Assembly: GCF_016093545.1 (NCBI RefSeq)
Contig: NZ_JADKYX010000011.1
Span: 1 to 64,000 of the forward strand
DNA from: Massilia rhizosphaerae
GTDB lineage: Bacteria > Pseudomonadota > Gammaproteobacteria > Burkholderiales > Burkholderiaceae_D
Direction: 5' to 3'
Length of the DNA: 64,000 bases
In this document: in pieces, positions 47,401-55,771 of the stretch
Numbering within the stretch: position 1 is the stretch's first letter
Layout: each line of letters starts with the position of its first letter
Program-made: the position numbers and the translations under genes
The notes under the pieces: generated by a model
The model's database searches: none
What the model saw: only the letters and a program-made list of their open reading frames with translations
Told to the model about the DNA's origin: nothing

Positions 47401-48702
47401 CACGATGCCGTCGGGACCGACCGCCACCGACGTCGCCATCGCGTCGCCGGAAATCCCGGCCTCGACGGGGGCCAGGCGCCACGCCTGGTCGGCGCCCGTC
47501 ATCGGGTCGAACAGGTGCAGGCCGCCGTTCGTCGCGAGCCACAGCTTGCCGGCGCCGTCGCAGGCGATGCCGCGCACCTTGTTGTCCTCGAGCGCGAGCG
47601 GCGTGTCGTCGCCGCGCACGATGCGCGCGAAGCCGCCGCTGCCCATGTCCGCGCGCGAGACGCCGCCGTACCACGTGCCCACCCAGAACGTGCCCACGCG
47701 GTCGCCGTACAGCGCCGTGACCTGGTTGTCGCCCAGGCTGTAGTTGTCGGTGATGCGGTGCGGATGGCGCTCGAACTTGCCCACCGCGGGCAGCCAGCGG
47801 TACAGGCCGCGGTCGTGCGAGCCGACCCAGACCTGGCGCTCGGCATCCTCGTACAGCACGCTGATCTCGCCGGGGGGCATGCCGTCGTCGCGGCCGAACG
47901 TGCGCACGTCGCCCTTCTGGCCCAGCGGCAGGCGTTCCAGGCCGCCCATGCTGCCGACCCACAGGCCCTGGCCGGCGTCGACCAGCAGCGCCTGCACGAA
48001 GTCGTACTTGCCGCCGCGCGGCGACGGGTGGTGGCGGAAATGCATCCGCTCCGGATCGAGGCTGTCCAGTCCCGCCGAGGTGCCGATCCACAGGCGGCCG
48101 TCGCGCGCGCGGGCGAGCGCCGTCAGCTTGTCCGAGGCGAGGCTGTCCGGCACGCCCGGCACGTGGTGCCAGGTGTCGAAGCGGCCGCTGGCGATGTCGA
48201 AATGCTGCAGGCCGTCGGCCGTCGCCAGCCACAGGCCGTCCTTGCCGTCGTCCAGGATCGCGCGGATGTGGCGGTTGCCGTTGCCCCGCTTGGCCGGTTC
48301 GTCCGGCAGGAAGTGGCTGAACGTGCCGGTGGTGGGCTCGTAGCGATCGAGGCCGCCGTCCGTGCCGATCCACAACCGGCCCTTGCGGTCGATGCACAGC
48401 ACGCGCACCCAGTTGTTGGCGAGCGTCTTGGGGTCGCCCACGACGTTGCGGAAATTCGTGAAGCGGTAGCCGTCGTAGCGCGACAGGCCGGACTGCGTGC
48501 CGAACCACATGAAGCCGTCCGGGTCCTGGACGATGGACAGCACGGATTCCTGCGCCAGGCCGTCGTCCACCGACAGGTGTTCGAAGCGCAGCGTCGGCGC
48601 CGGCGCCGCGTGGGCGCTCCCGGACCACAGCAGCGACCACGCAAGCACCAGCGGCGCAAACAGGGCGAACAGGGCGGACAAGGTGATCGGCCGGCGTGTC
48701 AT
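44440..48702 (-). CDS. Propeller-type hybrid sensor kinase (Reg_prop/Y_Y_Y, HisKA, REC, Hpt)
   Basis: This 1420-residue protein has a signal or anchor segment at the N-terminus. A periplasmic pair of Reg_prop beta-propellers (about 35-720) is built of repeats such as GLSRYDGYRF and GLYRITPDG, followed by a Y_Y_Y domain and a membrane helix near 800-815. A coiled coil precedes HisKA with His near 913 (MSHEMRTPLAG). HATPase, a receiver with Asp near 1204 and a C-terminal Hpt (HGLKGSAGYLG, near 1367) complete it. It resembles the carbohydrate-sensing hybrid systems but has no AraC domain. Its start overlaps the patatin stop by ATGA. Confidence 0.92.
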   Translation of the reverse strand: MTRRPITLSALFALFAPLVLAWSLLWSGSAHAAPAPTLRFEHLSVDDGLAQESVLSIVQDPDGFMWFGTQSGLSRYDGYRFTNFRNVVGDPKTLANNWVRVLCIDRKGRLWIGTDGGLDRYEPTTGTFSHFLPDEPAKRGNGNRHIRAILDDGKDGLWLATADGLQHFDIASGRFDTWHHVPGVPDSLASDKLTALARARDGRLWIGTSAGLDSLDPERMHFRHHPSPRGGKYDFVQALLVDAGQGLWVGSMGGLERLPLGQKGDVRTFGRDDGMPPGEISVLYEDAERQVWVGSHDRGLYRWLPAVGKFERHPHRITDNYSLGDNQVTALYGDRVGTFWVGTWYGGVSRADMGSGGFARIVRGDDTPLALEDNKVRGIACDGAGKLWLATNGGLHLFDPMTGADQAWRLAPVEAGISGDAMATSVAVGPDGIVWVGTRNGLARFDPKTGKLTRRVLSADDVDANFVRNVHVTRDGTVWAATRGGLYRITPDGKQRTYQHDPAAGASLADNIVRPMLEDREGRFWVGTFDGLDLLDRATGNFRHFRHDPDDPTSLSHDEVHYLLEDRKGNLWVGTAVGLNRMVIGADGTPRFQRYTRRDGMADDVVAAMQEDLDGFIWVSSSSGLHRLDPASGAWRNYNATDGTIEGAYFDASALRVADGTLYFGGNNGITAFNPRALHDNLIAPRAVITGLQIFGLPWQDVHPGMLPGPIERLSGITLTPQDSVFSLEFSALHFAAPSRNRFAYRLVGFDQDWIGVDASKRFATYTNLDPGNYTFQVRAANKDGVWSDAAATLEVTVLPPYWKTWWFRTLCALVVIGCGYGAYRIRVDVLRRQKAMLEQQVSARTERIEQQNRLLERQTEELREQERQVRRRTNELALANNALHENEERLYQAKQRAEDATRQKSEFLANMSHEMRTPLAGVIGMLGFALRDSALREATREQILRGQANAQSLLAIINDLLDFSKIEAGKLTIENIDFVLDENIGHVVTLFEEQAGAHSVGFAVHLGPDLPRFVVGDPTRLRQVLVNLVGNAFKFTDSGSVIVRVERRPEDQYDRARRNMIRFSVEDTGIGIAPEALPRLFQKFEQADATTTRRYGGTGLGLAICRQLVELMGGTIGVASTPGVGSTFSFVLPLADGVAPPVVVDRPRAPHTHRLRVLCAEDYPTNQIIVRMMLEELGHQVDVVENGALAVAACARTRYDLILMDGRMPEMDGASATRLIRAGGPLEAPVLDQHLMIVALTANVSDEDRTRYLACGMDAFITKPIDDAQLHFHLTRAIERQLQRGIELTPMPEPAARPPSTAELDAMFDVQTDPAPLAAAAHNAGRRTGDFRDRLRGAFLADLPRRRVELDTALAQGDHDTAGRVLHGLKGSAGYLGETRLRELCAELEGLADAGQLDAVRAALPRLLDLLARFEAETA

Positions 48703-49868
48703 GCTTCGAAAAACTCCAGTACGTCGTGGCGCCGGGCATAGGTGTCGCGCTCGCCCAATGCCATCAGTTCGCGCGTGTAGCCGCCTTCGAACAGCAGGTA
48801 GGACGCGAGCGCGGCGCCGCGCGCCTCGATGGCGCCGATCCCGCCGAGCAGGGTCCGCACGGGCCCCGGCAGGTTGCCCGCGTGGCGCGCCGCGATGTCG
48901 TCCAGGCGTTCCGACGGCACGATCGCAAGCAGTTCGATGCGGCGCAGCGGCGTCTTGTCCAGCGCCTCTTCCGGCACCATGGCGAGCGTCGCGTTGACGC
49001 GCTGCAGGCGCTCGATGTCCATCGCGAGGCTGTCCAGGAAGATCGACGACAGCGCGTGGCCGGCGATCTGCGCCAGGCTCGGATAACGCACGCGCGCCGG
49101 CAGGTGGTTCACCGTTTCGTTCATGCGGCCCGCTCCCACCACGAGCACGCGGCACGCGCCCAGGTGGATCGCGGGCGCGATCGGCGCCAGCTGGCGCATC
49201 GAGCCGTCGCCGCAGAATTCCAGGTGGCCGTCCACGTACAACGGCACGGCCGGGAAGATGAACGGCAGCGCGCTCGACGCCAGCAGGTGGTCGACGCAGA
49301 TCTGTCCCTGCAGCGCGACGCGCTGGTGCCGCTTCCACGGCGCGATCTCGCGTTCGCTCTGGTAGAACGTCACGTGCTGGCCGCCGCTGTACGACGACGC
49401 GGTGACGGCCAGCGCGTCCAGGCAGCCGTTGGCCAGCGCCGCGTCCAGGCGCGGCAGGTCGAGCATCCGGTGCAGCAGGCCGACGAGCGGCGTGTTGTCG
49501 AGCAGCGACGTCGGGGGCGACGCATGCCATTGGCGCAGCATCCAGCCGAACGACAGCAGCGACAGCCAGCGCGCGCCCGAGCGCAGCACGCCGAGCGAAT
49601 CGGCGCGGTAGACCTGCGTGACGTCGATGCCCGCCCACACGTCCACGAGGTGGTCGACGGCATCGCCGAAGTCGTCCGCGCGGCAGGCCAGCGCCGTCGC
49701 GTTCAGGGCGCCGGCCGACGTGCCGCAGATGATGCCGAACGGATTGCGCGCAGCGGGCCAGCCCGCCTCCCCCAGGATGCGGGAGATTGCCTGCAACACC
49801 CCAGCCTGGTAAGCCGCGCGCGCGCCGCCTCCGCTGAGGACTAACCCCGTTTTACGTTCAATGTCCAC
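48699..49868 (-). CDS. Patatin-like phospholipase
   Basis: This 389-residue protein has the oxyanion loop LSGGGARAAYQAG (10-22), the nucleophile elbow GTSAG (about 49-53) and a DG(S) dyad motif in CGDGSMRQ. No signal peptide or membrane helix is apparent, so it is probably cytoplasmic. The start is GTG at 49868 with a weak ribosome site. It is translationally coupled to the hybrid kinase, hinting at a shared function, perhaps membrane-lipid turnover linked to signalling; this is inference. Confidence 0.9.
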   Translation of the reverse strand: MDIERKTGLVLSGGGARAAYQAGVLQAISRILGEAGWPAARNPFGIICGTSAGALNATALACRADDFGDAVDHLVDVWAGIDVTQVYRADSLGVLRSGARWLSLLSFGWMLRQWHASPPTSLLDNTPLVGLLHRMLDLPRLDAALANGCLDALAVTASSYSGGQHVTFYQSEREIAPWKRHQRVALQGQICVDHLLASSALPFIFPAVPLYVDGHLEFCGDGSMRQLAPIAPAIHLGACRVLVVGAGRMNETVNHLPARVRYPSLAQIAGHALSSIFLDSLAMDIERLQRVNATLAMVPEEALDKTPLRRIELLAIVPSERLDDIAARHAGNLPGPVRTLLGGIGAIEARGAALASYLLFEGGYTRELMALGERDTYARRHDVLEFFEA

Positions 49869-49955
49869 ACGGCAAGATTAACAAACTCTGCTCGTCTTGC
49901 GGTGAATAAATAGCTCTTCAACAAACACTTCGTTGTTTATGGGCCTCTACAAACA

Positions 49956-50051
49956 GTAGGGTGGGGTCATCGATGCCGGTGGCATCGATGACGTGCCCAC
50001 CATTTGCCTGCGGTCCGCAAACGTTTGGTGGACGCGGGGAGCCCACCCTAC
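49956..50051. repeat. Compound palindromic repeat downstream of ggt
   Basis: The outer arms GTAGGGTGGG (49956-49965) and CCCACCCTAC (50042-50051) enclose a perfect inner hairpin, GTCATCGATGCC-GGT-GGCATCGATGAC (49966-49992). A further CACCA/TGGTG pairing lies in between. The right arm includes the ggt stop codon. It could end ggt transcription, although no T tract follows, and resembles REP-like elements common between genes in related bacteria. Confidence 0.7.
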
Positions 50052-51841
50052 TCGCCTTTGGCGATGCCTTCGCGGCGCGGGTCGGCGCCGCCGAACCACA
50101 GCGGGACGCCGTGGATGTCCATCCGCGCGATGCCCTGCAGGCCGGACGTCTGCGGGAACACGCGCACCTTGTGACCGCGCGCCTCCAGCGCCCGGATCTC
50201 GGACAGCGGGAAACGCCCCGCCTCCAGCTCCGTCGGGCCGTTGCGGCTGCCGAAATTGGGCAGGGAGATGGCCTGCTGCATGTCGAGTCCCCAGTCGAGC
50301 GTGCCGACCAGCACCTTCGCCACGTAGTTGATGATCAGCGGGCCGCCCGGCGAACCGACGGCTTCCACGAATTTGCCGGTCTTCTTGTCGAACACGATCG
50401 TCGGGCTCATCGCGCTGCGCGGACGCTTGCCCGCTTCGACCCGGTTGGCGATGGGGCCGTTGGCGTCGCGCGAATCGAACGAGAAGTCGGTGAGCTGGTT
50501 GTTGAGGATGAAGCCGTCGACCATCTGGCGCGAACCGAACGCGTCCTCGACGCTCGTCGTCATCGACAGGCCGGCGCCGTACGCGTCGACGGCGACGATG
50601 TGCGACGTCGAATGCGCCTCGATCGAATTGTCCATGCCCCAGTTCCACGCCGACTCGACGCCCGGCGGGTGGCCGGCCTGGGCCTTGCCCATCGAGCGCG
50701 GCCCGATCAGGCTGGCGCGCTGCTTCAGGTACGTCTTGTCCAGCAGCGCGGGGATGCCGCGGCCGGGCAGCGGGACGAAGTCGGTGTCGGCGGCGTAGCG
50801 GTCGCGGTCCGCGTACGCGAGGCGGCCCACTTCCGTGAACAGGTGGACGGCGTCCGTGCCGGGAATGTCATTGGTCGGCGCCAGCGCCGCCATGTTGCGC
50901 GTCTCGAACATGCCGAGCATCTGGGCGACGGCGATGCCACCCGACGACGGCGGCGGCATGCCGCACACGGTGTAGGCGCGGTAGTCGCTGCAGACCGGCT
51001 CGCGCAGCTTGGGCTGGTAGGCGGCGATGTCGGCGGCCGACAGCAGGCCCGGATTGGTGGGATGGCTCTTGACCTTCGCCTCGATGTCGCGCGCGATGTG
51101 GCCCGTATAAAACACCTCGGCGCCGCCGTCCGCGATTTCATGCAGGGTGCGCGCCAGCGCCGGATTCTTGAGGATGTGGCCGACGGGCCACGGCTTGCCG
51201 TCAGGCCCATAGAAATACGCGCGCGCCGTCGGGTCCTTGCGGATATACGCATCCTCGGCGAGCAGGCCGTGCAAGCGCGGGCTGACGGCGAAGCCCTGCT
51301 CGCACAGGCGCAGCGCCGGCTGGAACAGGGTCTTCCACGGCAGCTTGCCGTGCTGCCGGTGCGCCAGCGCGAGCATGCGCAACACGCCCGGCGCGCCCGT
51401 CGAGCGGCCGCCCACGATGCCTTCGCGGCGCGACATCGGCGTGCCGTCCGGGTGCTGGAACAGGTGCTCGTCCGCCTTCGACGGCGCGGTCTCGCGGCCG
51501 TCGTACGCCTGCACCTTCTTGCCGTCGTAATACATCAGGAACGCGCCGCCGCCGATGCCGGACGATTGCGGCTCCACGAGCGTGAGCACCAGTTGCGTGG
51601 CGATGCCCGCGTCGATCGCCGTGCCGCCCTGCTTGAGCATCTCGTAACCCGCCTCGACGGCCAGCGGATTGGCGGCCGCGACCATGTATTTGCGGGCGGT
51701 CCAGCCGGCCTTTTCCGTGTAGCCGCTGGCGGCCTCCGGGGCCTGCTGCAGGGAGGACGCGTCCTGGGCGAACGCGGCGACGGGATTCAGGGTGGCGGCA
51801 AACGCGCCACCCAGGGCAAGAGCGAGCAACTTCGATTTCAT
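50048..51841 (-). CDS. ggt: Gamma-glutamyltransferase
   Basis: This periplasmic Ntn-hydrolase cleaves glutathione and other gamma-glutamyl compounds. The 597-residue precursor has a signal peptide (MKSKLLALALGGAFAATLNP, cut near AFA-QD) and an autoprocessing Thr near residue 412 in EAHSTSHIVAVD, with downstream GGGAFLMYYDGK-like and GSPGGPLI elements of the family. The ribosome site GGAG lies six bases before the ATG. It appears to be a single-gene unit between two intergenic gaps. Confidence 0.93.
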   Translation of the reverse strand: MKSKLLALALGGAFAATLNPVAAFAQDASSLQQAPEAASGYTEKAGWTARKYMVAAANPLAVEAGYEMLKQGGTAIDAGIATQLVLTLVEPQSSGIGGGAFLMYYDGKKVQAYDGRETAPSKADEHLFQHPDGTPMSRREGIVGGRSTGAPGVLRMLALAHRQHGKLPWKTLFQPALRLCEQGFAVSPRLHGLLAEDAYIRKDPTARAYFYGPDGKPWPVGHILKNPALARTLHEIADGGAEVFYTGHIARDIEAKVKSHPTNPGLLSAADIAAYQPKLREPVCSDYRAYTVCGMPPPSSGGIAVAQMLGMFETRNMAALAPTNDIPGTDAVHLFTEVGRLAYADRDRYAADTDFVPLPGRGIPALLDKTYLKQRASLIGPRSMGKAQAGHPPGVESAWNWGMDNSIEAHSTSHIVAVDAYGAGLSMTTSVEDAFGSRQMVDGFILNNQLTDFSFDSRDANGPIANRVEAGKRPRSAMSPTIVFDKKTGKFVEAVGSPGGPLIINYVAKVLVGTLDWGLDMQQAISLPNFGSRNGPTELEAGRFPLSEIRALEARGHKVRVFPQTSGLQGIARMDIHGVPLWFGGADPRREGIAKGE

Positions 51842-51915
51842 GCGATCTCCAGTTCAATACCTTGGAGCATCGTACCCGAAATTGCTCGACCGCTTAAGTT
51901 ACGTACTTCGATTGC

Positions 51916-52680
51916 TTACTTCGGCTGCATGCGGATCGCGCCGTCCAGGCGGATCGTCTCGCCGTTCAGCATGACGTTTTCGATGATGGTCCTGGCCAGG
52001 TGCGCGTACTCGCTCGGCATGCCGAGGCGCGGCGGGAACGGCACCATCTTGCCCAGCGAATCGCGCACTTCCTGCGGCATGCCCATCAACATCGGCGTCT
52101 CGAAGATGCCCGGCGCGATCGTCATCACGCGGATGCCGCTGCGCGCCAGGTCGCGCGCCATCGGCAAGGTCATGCCGGCCACGCCCGCCTTCGACGCGCC
52201 GTACGCGGCCTGGCCGATCTGGCCGTCGAACGCGGCGACGGACGCCGTGTTGACGATGACGCCGCGCTCGCCGTGCTCCAGCGCGTCTTCCTTGCCCATC
52301 GCATCTGCGGCGAGGCGGCACATGTTGAAGGTGCCGACGAGGTTGATGTTGACGGCGCGCTGGAAGGCGTCCAGCGGATGCGGACCGTCCTTGCCGACCG
52401 TCTTGATGGCCGGAGCGACGCCGGCGCAGTTGACGAGGCCGCGCAGGCTGCCCAGTGCGCACGCCGCCGCCACGACGGCCTGGCCGTCCGCTTCCGACGT
52501 CACGTCGCACTTCACGAAACGGGCGGCGGCGCCCAGTTCGGCGGCCAGCGCCGCGCCGGCTTCCTGCTGCACGTCGGCCAGCACGACCTTGCCGCCCGCT
52601 TCCACGATGGTGCGCGCCGTGGCCGCGCCCAGGCCCGAGGCGCCGCCCGTCACGATGAACACATGATTCTGGATTTGCAT
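51916..52680 (-). CDS. Short-chain dehydrogenase (3-hydroxyacyl-CoA dehydrogenase type 2-like)
   Basis: This protein of 254 residues has an NAD-binding loop, TGGASGLGAATA, an NNAG-like NCAGVAPA segment, catalytic Ser in VNTASVAAF and Tyr-x3-Lys in YGASKAGVAG. The overall sequence resembles HSD17B10-type 3-hydroxyacyl-CoA dehydrogenases (FETPMLMGMPQEVRDSLG). The start at 52680 follows GGGGAG; an upstream in-frame ATG is rejected. Its closeness to a CoA-transferase family gene suggests acyl-CoA metabolism. Confidence 0.9.
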   Translation of the reverse strand: MQIQNHVFIVTGGASGLGAATARTIVEAGGKVVLADVQQEAGAALAAELGAAARFVKCDVTSEADGQAVVAAACALGSLRGLVNCAGVAPAIKTVGKDGPHPLDAFQRAVNINLVGTFNMCRLAADAMGKEDALEHGERGVIVNTASVAAFDGQIGQAAYGASKAGVAGMTLPMARDLARSGIRVMTIAPGIFETPMLMGMPQEVRDSLGKMVPFPPRLGMPSEYAHLARTIIENVMLNGETIRLDGAIRMQPK

Positions 52681-52789
52681 CTGTCTCCCCTTCGCTAGTC
52701 TGTTCAGTCTGTTGGATATTGTCTTGCCGTTTACGTAAACGTCAATCAACGGATTCTAGCTGGATTTGGACGTGAGCACCATGTACACA

Positions 52790-53362
52790 TCAAAAACACT
52801 GCACGGTGGCGCCGTTCCGGGTGCACACACGGCCGGTACTGCTGACGCCCGCATTGCCGCTGCCGTTGAACGTGTTGCCGGCCGCGTCCGTGCAAACGAT
52901 GCCCTGGCAGGCGCGGAGGATGGTGGTGCTGGGCACCGTCGGCTGCGGCGCCGGCAGCGGCGGCGGGATCGGCACGGTGGCCGTCGCGGGCGGCGCCTCG
53001 CCGGCACGCAGCGGACGCGGCGCCATCGGCCCCTCGCCCTGCCACGCCTGGTGCCGGCGCGCGGCGCGGCGGCGCTGTTCCTGCAGCTGCCTGGCACGCT
53101 GCTCGTCGGTTAGTTGCGTTTCTGGCCGACTGGGCTGTCGTGGCGCGCTCTGGCGGGCCAATGTATCGGCCTCGTCGCGCACCTCGGCCGGGTCCTTGCG
53201 GACCGCATCGATGCCCTGCTGCCCGCGCGGATGCAGCACCGGCCCATAACTCAGCGTGGCGGCGGGCGGCGGGCGCGTCTGCGCGGTCTGGGCCATGCAC
53301 GCGCCGGCGAGCATGATGCAGGCGGCCAGCGCGGCCCTGCTCAAGTGTCGTTGTCGTTTCAT
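52790..53362 (-). CDS. Exported protein with C-terminal cysteine motif, function unknown
   Basis: This protein of 190 residues starts at ATG 53362 behind AAGGAG. A signal peptide (RAALAACIMLAGACMAQ) is followed by a proline-, arginine- and glutamine-rich region (about 60-140) with a short basic coiled stretch (RARQLQEQRRRAARRHQ). The last 40 residues carry four cysteines (CQGIVC and, later, VC and QC) around GNTFNGSGNAG, a compact pattern suggesting two disulphides. No family can be named. It is divergent from the CoA-transferase gene. Confidence 0.75.
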   Translation of the reverse strand: MKRQRHLSRAALAACIMLAGACMAQTAQTRPPPAATLSYGPVLHPRGQQGIDAVRKDPAEVRDEADTLARQSAPRQPSRPETQLTDEQRARQLQEQRRRAARRHQAWQGEGPMAPRPLRAGEAPPATATVPIPPPLPAPQPTVPSTTILRACQGIVCTDAAGNTFNGSGNAGVSSTGRVCTRNGATVQCF

Positions 53363-53509
53363 GATGTCACTCCTTGTCGTTCCATTATCGACCTTCGGCA
53401 CGCCGGCGTGCATCGCGCACGCGTCAGGTGCGCGTCAGCTTGCTGCGCCACGCTGCTAAGCTGCCACCGAGCATGTTTTAGACAATAACGACACAGGAGA
53501 CGACCCACC

Positions 53510-54808
53510 ATGCAGACCATGCAGGAGCTATATCGCGCCAAGCGCGGCAGTGCCTTCGATGCCCTCAACCACGTGCGCGACGGCGACACGATCGTCGTGC
53601 CGACCGGCGTCGGCGAACCGCCCACCTTGCTGCAGGCGCTGTCGGAGGCATGCCGCAGCTTCAATGACGTCCAGGTGGCGCAGATCCTCGCCATGCGCAA
53701 ATACGACTATTTCGCCCAGGAATGCCAGGCGCATGTGCGGCACGCCGCGCTATTCTTCGGCGGCGCGTCGCGCGCGGGCGGCCAGGGCGGCTGGTGCGAC
53801 TTCATCCCGAACTATTTTTCCGAAATCCCATCGCTGATCGAACGGGGCCTGATGCCCGCCGACGTCGTGTTCGCGATGGCCTCGCCGATGAGCGCCTCCG
53901 GCCACTTCGCCCTCAGCCTCGGCACCGACTACACGATGGCGGCCGTGGCGAAGGCGCGCGCCGTCGTGCTGGAAGTGAATCCGCATGTCCCGTTCACGCA
54001 CGGCCAATGCCACGTGCACATTTCCCAGGTCACGGCACTGGTCGAAAGCGACGACCCCATCCTGGAAGTGGGCCTGCCGCGCATCGGCCCCGTGCAGGAG
54101 GCGATCGGCCGTCTCGTCGCCGAGCACATCGAGGACGGCTCCACCCTGCAGATCGGCTACGGCGGCATCCCGGACGCCGTCGTCATGCAACTGACGGAAA
54201 AGCGCGACCTCGGCATCCACACGGAAATGATCGGCGACGGCATCCTGAAACTCGTGGAGGCCGGCGCCGTCACCAACCGCAGGAAGACGCTCATGCCGGG
54301 CAAGATGGTGGCGACGTTCGCGCTCGGCTCGCGCCGGCTGTACGACTTCATGCACCACAACCCGATGTTGGAAATGCACCCGTCGAATTTCACGAACGAT
54401 CCGTATATCGCCGGCCAGAACGACAAACTCATCTCGATCAACGCCAGCCTGCAGGTCGACCTGCTCGGCCAATGCGGCAGCGAAAGCATCGGGCACCTGC
54501 CCTATTCCGGCACGGGCGGCCAGGTGGATTTCGTGCGCGCCGCAAACCGCTCGCGCGGCGGCAAGTCGTTCATCGTGCTGCCTTCGACGGCGAAGGACGG
54601 CACCGTCTCGCGCATCGTGCCGACCTTGGCTCCCGGCACGCACGCGACGACCAGCAAGAACGACGTCAACTACGTCGTCACGGAGTGGGGGATCGCCCAG
54701 TTGCGCGGCAAGTCGGCCAAGCAGCGCGCGCAGGCGCTGATAGCCATCGCGCATCCGGACTTCCGGCCCTGGCTGCGCGAGGAAGCGGACCGCATGTGCG
54801 TCTTTTGA
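53510..54808 (+). CDS. Acetyl-CoA hydrolase/transferase family protein
   Basis: This 432-residue class I CoA-transferase-like enzyme resembles 4-hydroxybutyrate or acetate CoA-transferases. The catalytic Glu is near 239 in IHTEMIGDG, and the C-terminal half has the GTGGQVDFVRAA and VNYVVTEWGIAQLRGK motifs. The start follows GGAGACG. The exact acyl acceptor cannot be told from sequence. It reads away from the small exported-protein gene and is followed by a hairpin. Confidence 0.9.
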   Translation: MQTMQELYRAKRGSAFDALNHVRDGDTIVVPTGVGEPPTLLQALSEACRSFNDVQVAQILAMRKYDYFAQECQAHVRHAALFFGGASRAGGQGGWCDFIPNYFSEIPSLIERGLMPADVVFAMASPMSASGHFALSLGTDYTMAAVAKARAVVLEVNPHVPFTHGQCHVHISQVTALVESDDPILEVGLPRIGPVQEAIGRLVAEHIEDGSTLQIGYGGIPDAVVMQLTEKRDLGIHTEMIGDGILKLVEAGAVTNRRKTLMPGKMVATFALGSRRLYDFMHHNPMLEMHPSNFTNDPYIAGQNDKLISINASLQVDLLGQCGSESIGHLPYSGTGGQVDFVRAANRSRGGKSFIVLPSTAKDGTVSRIVPTLAPGTHATTSKNDVNYVVTEWGIAQLRGKSAKQRAQALIAIAHPDFRPWLREEADRMCVF

Positions 54809-54815
54809 ATGAAAA

Positions 54816-54835
54816 ACGGGACCCGCAGGTCCCGT
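54816..54835 (+). terminator. Hairpin after the CoA-transferase gene
   Basis: ACGGGACC-CGCA-GGTCCCGT forms an 8-bp stem beginning seven bases after the stop codon. The following bases (TCGTGTGG) lack a T run, so it may be a weak or factor-assisted terminator. Confidence 0.55.
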
Positions 54836-54857
54836 TCGTGTGGCCGCTTCGATGTCG

Positions 54858-55055
54858 TCAGCCGCGGGGCTCGCTCACGGCGCCCCGTGCGTGCTCGGCG
54901 CCGAGCGCGCCGGCCACGCCGTAAACCAGCAGGGCGCGTCGCAGCTCGGCACGGTCGGCGCCGTCCGTATGCTGCTGGCCGTCCTCGCGGACGGCGTCGG
55001 TGGGATCGGGGCCACGGGCGTCGGGGTCGCCCATTCTTCCGAGATAGCTCGTCAT
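54858..55055 (-). CDS. Small hypothetical protein
   Basis: A 65-residue acidic product begins MTSYLGRMGDPDARG, with GGAG six bases before the ATG. The middle is rich in Asp, Gln and Thr; the end (LRRALLVYGVAGALG) is a short amphipathic or hydrophobic helix. No family was recognised. Spacing, ribosome site and composition support translation, but it could be spurious. Confidence 0.5.
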   Translation of the reverse strand: MTSYLGRMGDPDARGPDPTDAVREDGQQHTDGADRAELRRALLVYGVAGALGAEHARGAVSEPRG

Positions 55056-55246
55056 GGTTTTCTCCATTTGGTTAGTAACTTGGCGCGGCTTGTTCAATAA
55101 ACAAATCCACTAATGCCGCTACTGTACCGCAACGGAGGCGATCACGTCGCCATCTGTTTTGTTTTTACACCTATCTTCTTGCCGGGTGAAAATTTACTAC
55201 ACGTTTGCGCACGCCATGGCATCATGGCGCCCAAAGGGGGATAGCG

Positions 55247-55771
55247 ATGACACGAGTTGACGAGATCGGGAATGGCGACCACGTGCGCGGCCCGGCGGAC
55301 GCCGCGCTGACGGTGATCGAATACGCGGACTTCCAGTGCCCGTACAGCGCGCGCGCCCATCTCGCGCTGCGCGACCTGGACGGCCGCTTCGGCGGCATCC
55401 GCCTGGTCTACCGCCACCTGCCGCTGTCCCACCTGCACCCGCTGGCCGAACTGGCGGCCGAAGCGGCCGAAGCCGCCGCCAGCCAGGACCGGTTCTGGGA
55501 GATGCACGACGTGCTGTTCGAACGGCAGCGCCAGGTCGTCGACAAGCAGGACCTCGCCGTGCTGGCGGAGAGCCTGGAACTCGACATCGAACGCTTCCGC
55601 GCCGAGATCCTGGAACGCCGCCACCGCCCGCGCGTGCAGGCGGATGCCGCACGCGCCCACCACGACGGCGCCACCGGCACCCCGACCCTCTATATCAACG
55701 GCGTGCGCTACCGCGGCGATTCGGACCGGGCGTCGCTGGCGAGCGCCTTCAACGAGGCGCTCGGCGGCTGA
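55247..55771 (+). CDS. DsbA-like thioredoxin-fold protein with CPYS active site
   Basis: This protein of 174 residues lacks a signal peptide and so is probably cytoplasmic. It has a thioredoxin fold with FQCPYSARA where DsbA has CPxC, and the cis-proline loop GTPTLYING. The single active-site cysteine suggests glutathione-linked or reductase-type chemistry rather than disulphide formation. The start follows AAAGGGGG; an earlier in-frame ATG at 55205 is less likely. Its 3' end overlaps the convergent hppA gene by 64 bp. Confidence 0.87.
   Translation: MTRVDEIGNGDHVRGPADAALTVIEYADFQCPYSARAHLALRDLDGRFGGIRLVYRHLPLSHLHPLAELAAEAAEAAASQDRFWEMHDVLFERQRQVVDKQDLAVLAESLELDIERFRAEILERRHRPRVQADAARAHHDGATGTPTLYINGVRYRGDSDRASLASAFNEALGG

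Noticed and set aside
44389..48741. A 1450-codon open frame on the plus strand
   Set aside because: It is the exact antisense of the propeller hybrid kinase, is rich in Arg, Ala, His and Val with no recognisable domain, and is explained by GC-rich third positions.
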